This document shows, piece after piece, positions 61,656-64,000 of a stretch of 64,000 nt of DNA. The DNA comes from Agelas oroides (lineage: Eukaryota > Porifera > Demospongiae > Agelasida > Agelasidae). The position numbers and the translations under genes are program-made. Each line of letters begins with the position of its first letter. Position 1 is the first letter of the stretch. The stretch lies in assembly GCA_949130485.1 (NCBI GenBank), contig OX422183.1, forward strand, positions 32,210,640 to 32,274,639, written 5' to 3'. The notes under the pieces were generated by a model, which saw nothing but the letters and a program-made list of their open reading frames with translations, made no database searches and was not told the DNA's origin.

Positions 61656-64000
61656 GCTCACACACTACATTCCCACTATTGTTTGAAGCAGGAAATGGGT
61701 AACATGAGAAGCCCATTTATAGCTGACTTGGCTGGCTTAACGTAAATTGAAGCCAGTTTTACCTAGTTTGTCCAGATCTAATCTCTTCAACTGTGCTATA
61801 TTTAGAATATATGCATACAGTGAAGCCGTCACACAGCACACACAAATTTAACTGTTTACTGTACACAATATCATTTCTGCCGAGATTCATGAACACTAGC
61901 TTTACGAGATTAAACATACTTGGTAGCCATCACCCCTGTCATAACTGACTAATGAGCTGATATAAGGGAAGAAAAACCTGTTACCATGGTGATCTGAAAT
62001 CTCCTCATGCCTTGTTAACTGACTAATGAGCTCCTAGACCCTCCATGAGCCTCAATAATGAGGGAGAAAAACCTGTTACCATGGTGATGACATAAATCAT
62101 TTGGTAGCCATATTGTCCCTGTCAACTGTGGCCATTCTAACTGCCAGATCTGTTCAGTTTTGTCAAAAACCTTGCACGCCCATTGCGCCCATCACTACTT
62201 TCTCCATAGAACCGTTTGTTTAGCTGGAATCCACACTTCTTGATCTTGGAATGTCAGTTCAGTGTAGCTATCATGTGATCACATCCTCTGTAATGAGCTC
62301 ACATTTCACAATTGAGGGAAGAAAAACATGTTACCATGGTGATAGCTACCAGAAACTCTTGATAAAGTTGGCCCTAGTCACAACAGTAGATTAGCATGTT
62401 CCGAACCACAAGACCTCTCATGTGGCTACTCAGCATGCAGATAGCTCTGTGTGGCTATAGGTGTGGAGACTTATACCACACACCTAGCTACTCTGCCAAG
62501 GACAGCTACTATCACAAAGGAGGTTGAGACTAGTTGGTAGTAACAGTGAATGACGTAATCATAAGCGCTGTCATGGTGGCCCACAGTGAACGATTTACAA
62601 AACAGACATTGTTAGTTTATTTAGAACGAAACTCGCTCAATGGATACTGCACCTAGATGGACACCCAAATTTGTGAAGCATTTAAGTGGTCAATTGCTTG
62701 GGAATGTTTGCAAAGACTCCTGTGTTTCAAAAAATGTCAGCTATCCAAATGGCTACGTACCCTTCGCTAGTAAACTGACCAGTACGATCAGTGCTTGAGC
62801 TCCAAGGTGACATGATACCATGGAAACAGTGATACTATGGAAACCAGATGCTTAGAAAGGAGCCCACACGGTAGTCTCAAACCCAGGATTTCTGTTCAGG
62901 ATTTTGTCGCACAGCTTTCAATTATTTTGTGGTAAAATTTCTCTGAGAGCCTGGTCACCTATACTCTCATGCCCTGACCCCACCCACGAGGAGAGGGTCT
63001 GGTGACATCCGGCTGTTTCCGAGGGATCGGCCAAACGTCACCAGACCTTCTCCTCTCGTGGGGTAGGGTCTGGGCACGAGACTATGGGGAAGATCAGTTG
63101 ACTAGTAAAACCTGCTTCTGAGGTTGGCTGTCGGATGAATACACTTCAGTCTTGTCCGCCCCCCCTCTAACACGTGCAACAGAAAGGTTTAGCTACGGCA
63201 GCTTGACGATCAAAAGCTAAACTCAACATAAACCATTCCTTGCTTACTTAATTATTGATTACACACATTTTATGGTTCGAGTCACATACGTCAGTGTGAT
63301 TAACGAGGCCTGCTATTGGCTGAAACACACCCTAGTAGCATCGTTTGCATGCCATCGCTGTCTCCAGTCGCAGAATGCAGTGCGCATGTAGGGGAAGGCC
63401 TGGGAAATGGGATATATGTCTGTGATGCCAGGTACATGTAGATGGAAGGCAGTCACACGAGGGGCAGTGCCCTGAGAAGGATCCCAAGGCCTCTTCTTGT
63501 CGTGTCTCTGTCCAAGGGTTGAAGGCTGAACGTTTACAAGGTAGCATCATATAGCCTCATTCCCAGGCCTGTTGGAAAACCAGTCTGGGAGTGAGGCTAG
63601 CATCAGTACCAGACACCAGAACATTAGGTAACATTCCCGGCAAGAGTGTGCAATGAAACTGTGGTTTCAACCCAAACAAGGCTTGTCGGGTGCAGGGTTT
63701 TGGCTCGTCTGGAAATAATTCGACCAAAATGGCAGTCATGCAATAACCTGACCCAAAGCAATGATGTGCAATACAATAGAAATGATTTCACCGCGTGCTC
63801 TTGGCTCATCAGGCCCGCCTTTCAAGAGAGAGACGTGGTTCATTGATGTTCCTGCAATCATGCAAAATGGCAAACTAAGCTCTCAGAGCTACGCCAGAGG
63901 AGAGAGGACATGACGTCACGTCGTAGCGACAATTAGCACGCTCTGATGACATTCCAAGGGCAAAAATCGTGGATGCAAGCTACAAGGATTGCTCTATGGA
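61656..64000. other. Repeat-rich right end, no gene seen
   Basis: 61945-62350 repeats gaagaaaaacctgttaccat blocks. 62125-62290 resembles 43430-43560. About 62535-62650 is part of the 27.5-kb palindrome family. A 113-bp TAGTC-related short form ends at 63084. About 63295-63330 is a decayed copy of the hammerhead-bearing repeat. 63552-63599 is a TAGCC hairpin. 63840-64000 matches 12640-12800. Confidence 0.5.

Noticed and set aside
63740-63830. CTGATGA...GAAA arrangement on the minus strand resembling a hammerhead
   Set aside because: No matching cleavage triplet with a credible helix III or helix I was found, and its flanks do not align with the three better copies. Probably chance.

Overview
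The window looks like nuclear DNA of an early-branching animal, and I think a demosponge is most likely. The evidence is spliced genes with GT-AG introns that encode animal-type proteins (a TRAF-like adaptor, a salt-inducible kinase, a GPR157-like receptor, a USP2/21-type deubiquitinase). Intergenic DNA and introns are packed with microsatellites, minisatellites and short palindromic elements. The sponge assignment is inference; no species marker was found. No virus-like or LTR element was recognised.

Layout. 580-2679 (-): intronless TRAF-like gene with RING, TRAF zinc fingers, coiled coil and two TRAF-C/MATH domains. 4328-9402 (-): six phase-compatible exons of a coiled-coil protein of unknown function. 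9.4-9.7 kb may be a divergent promoter serving it and the kinase gene. 9.7-19.3 kb: no protein gene seen, only repeats and palindromic elements. 19360-36210 (+): nine coding exons of a salt-inducible kinase (SIK), 1035 aa as modelled. 36906-38737 (-): three exons of a GPR157-like seven-helix receptor, 403 aa. 41683-44898 (-): six exons of a proline-rich protein with a beta-trefoil-like C-terminus. 45842-58426 (+): eleven coding exons of a USP2/USP21-type ubiquitin protease, 820 aa. 59.1-64 kb: no gene seen, only repeats.

Repeat landscape. The dominant family is a set of short hairpin elements that begin TAGCCTCG or TAGTCTCG and end with the reverse complement. Many are flanked by perfect or near-perfect 9-bp direct repeats. 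They range from 36 bp to 632 bp, nest in each other and form tandem arrays. A second palindromic family of about 220-270 bp begins CAAGAGCGCATAAG. TA-flanked mariner-like MITEs also occur. Dispersed copies of a repeat at 25.6, 47.5 and 47.95 kb carry a hammerhead-ribozyme-like motif; two of them keep the whole conserved core.

Splice junctions and repeats overlap in unusual ways. Several 3' splice sites are formed directly by the end of a (CA)n or pyrimidine microsatellite. Two minisatellites, after SIK exon 2 and USP exon 10, are tandem copies of an exon end together with its 5' splice site. All gene models are by eye from splice consensus and reading phase, without transcript support.
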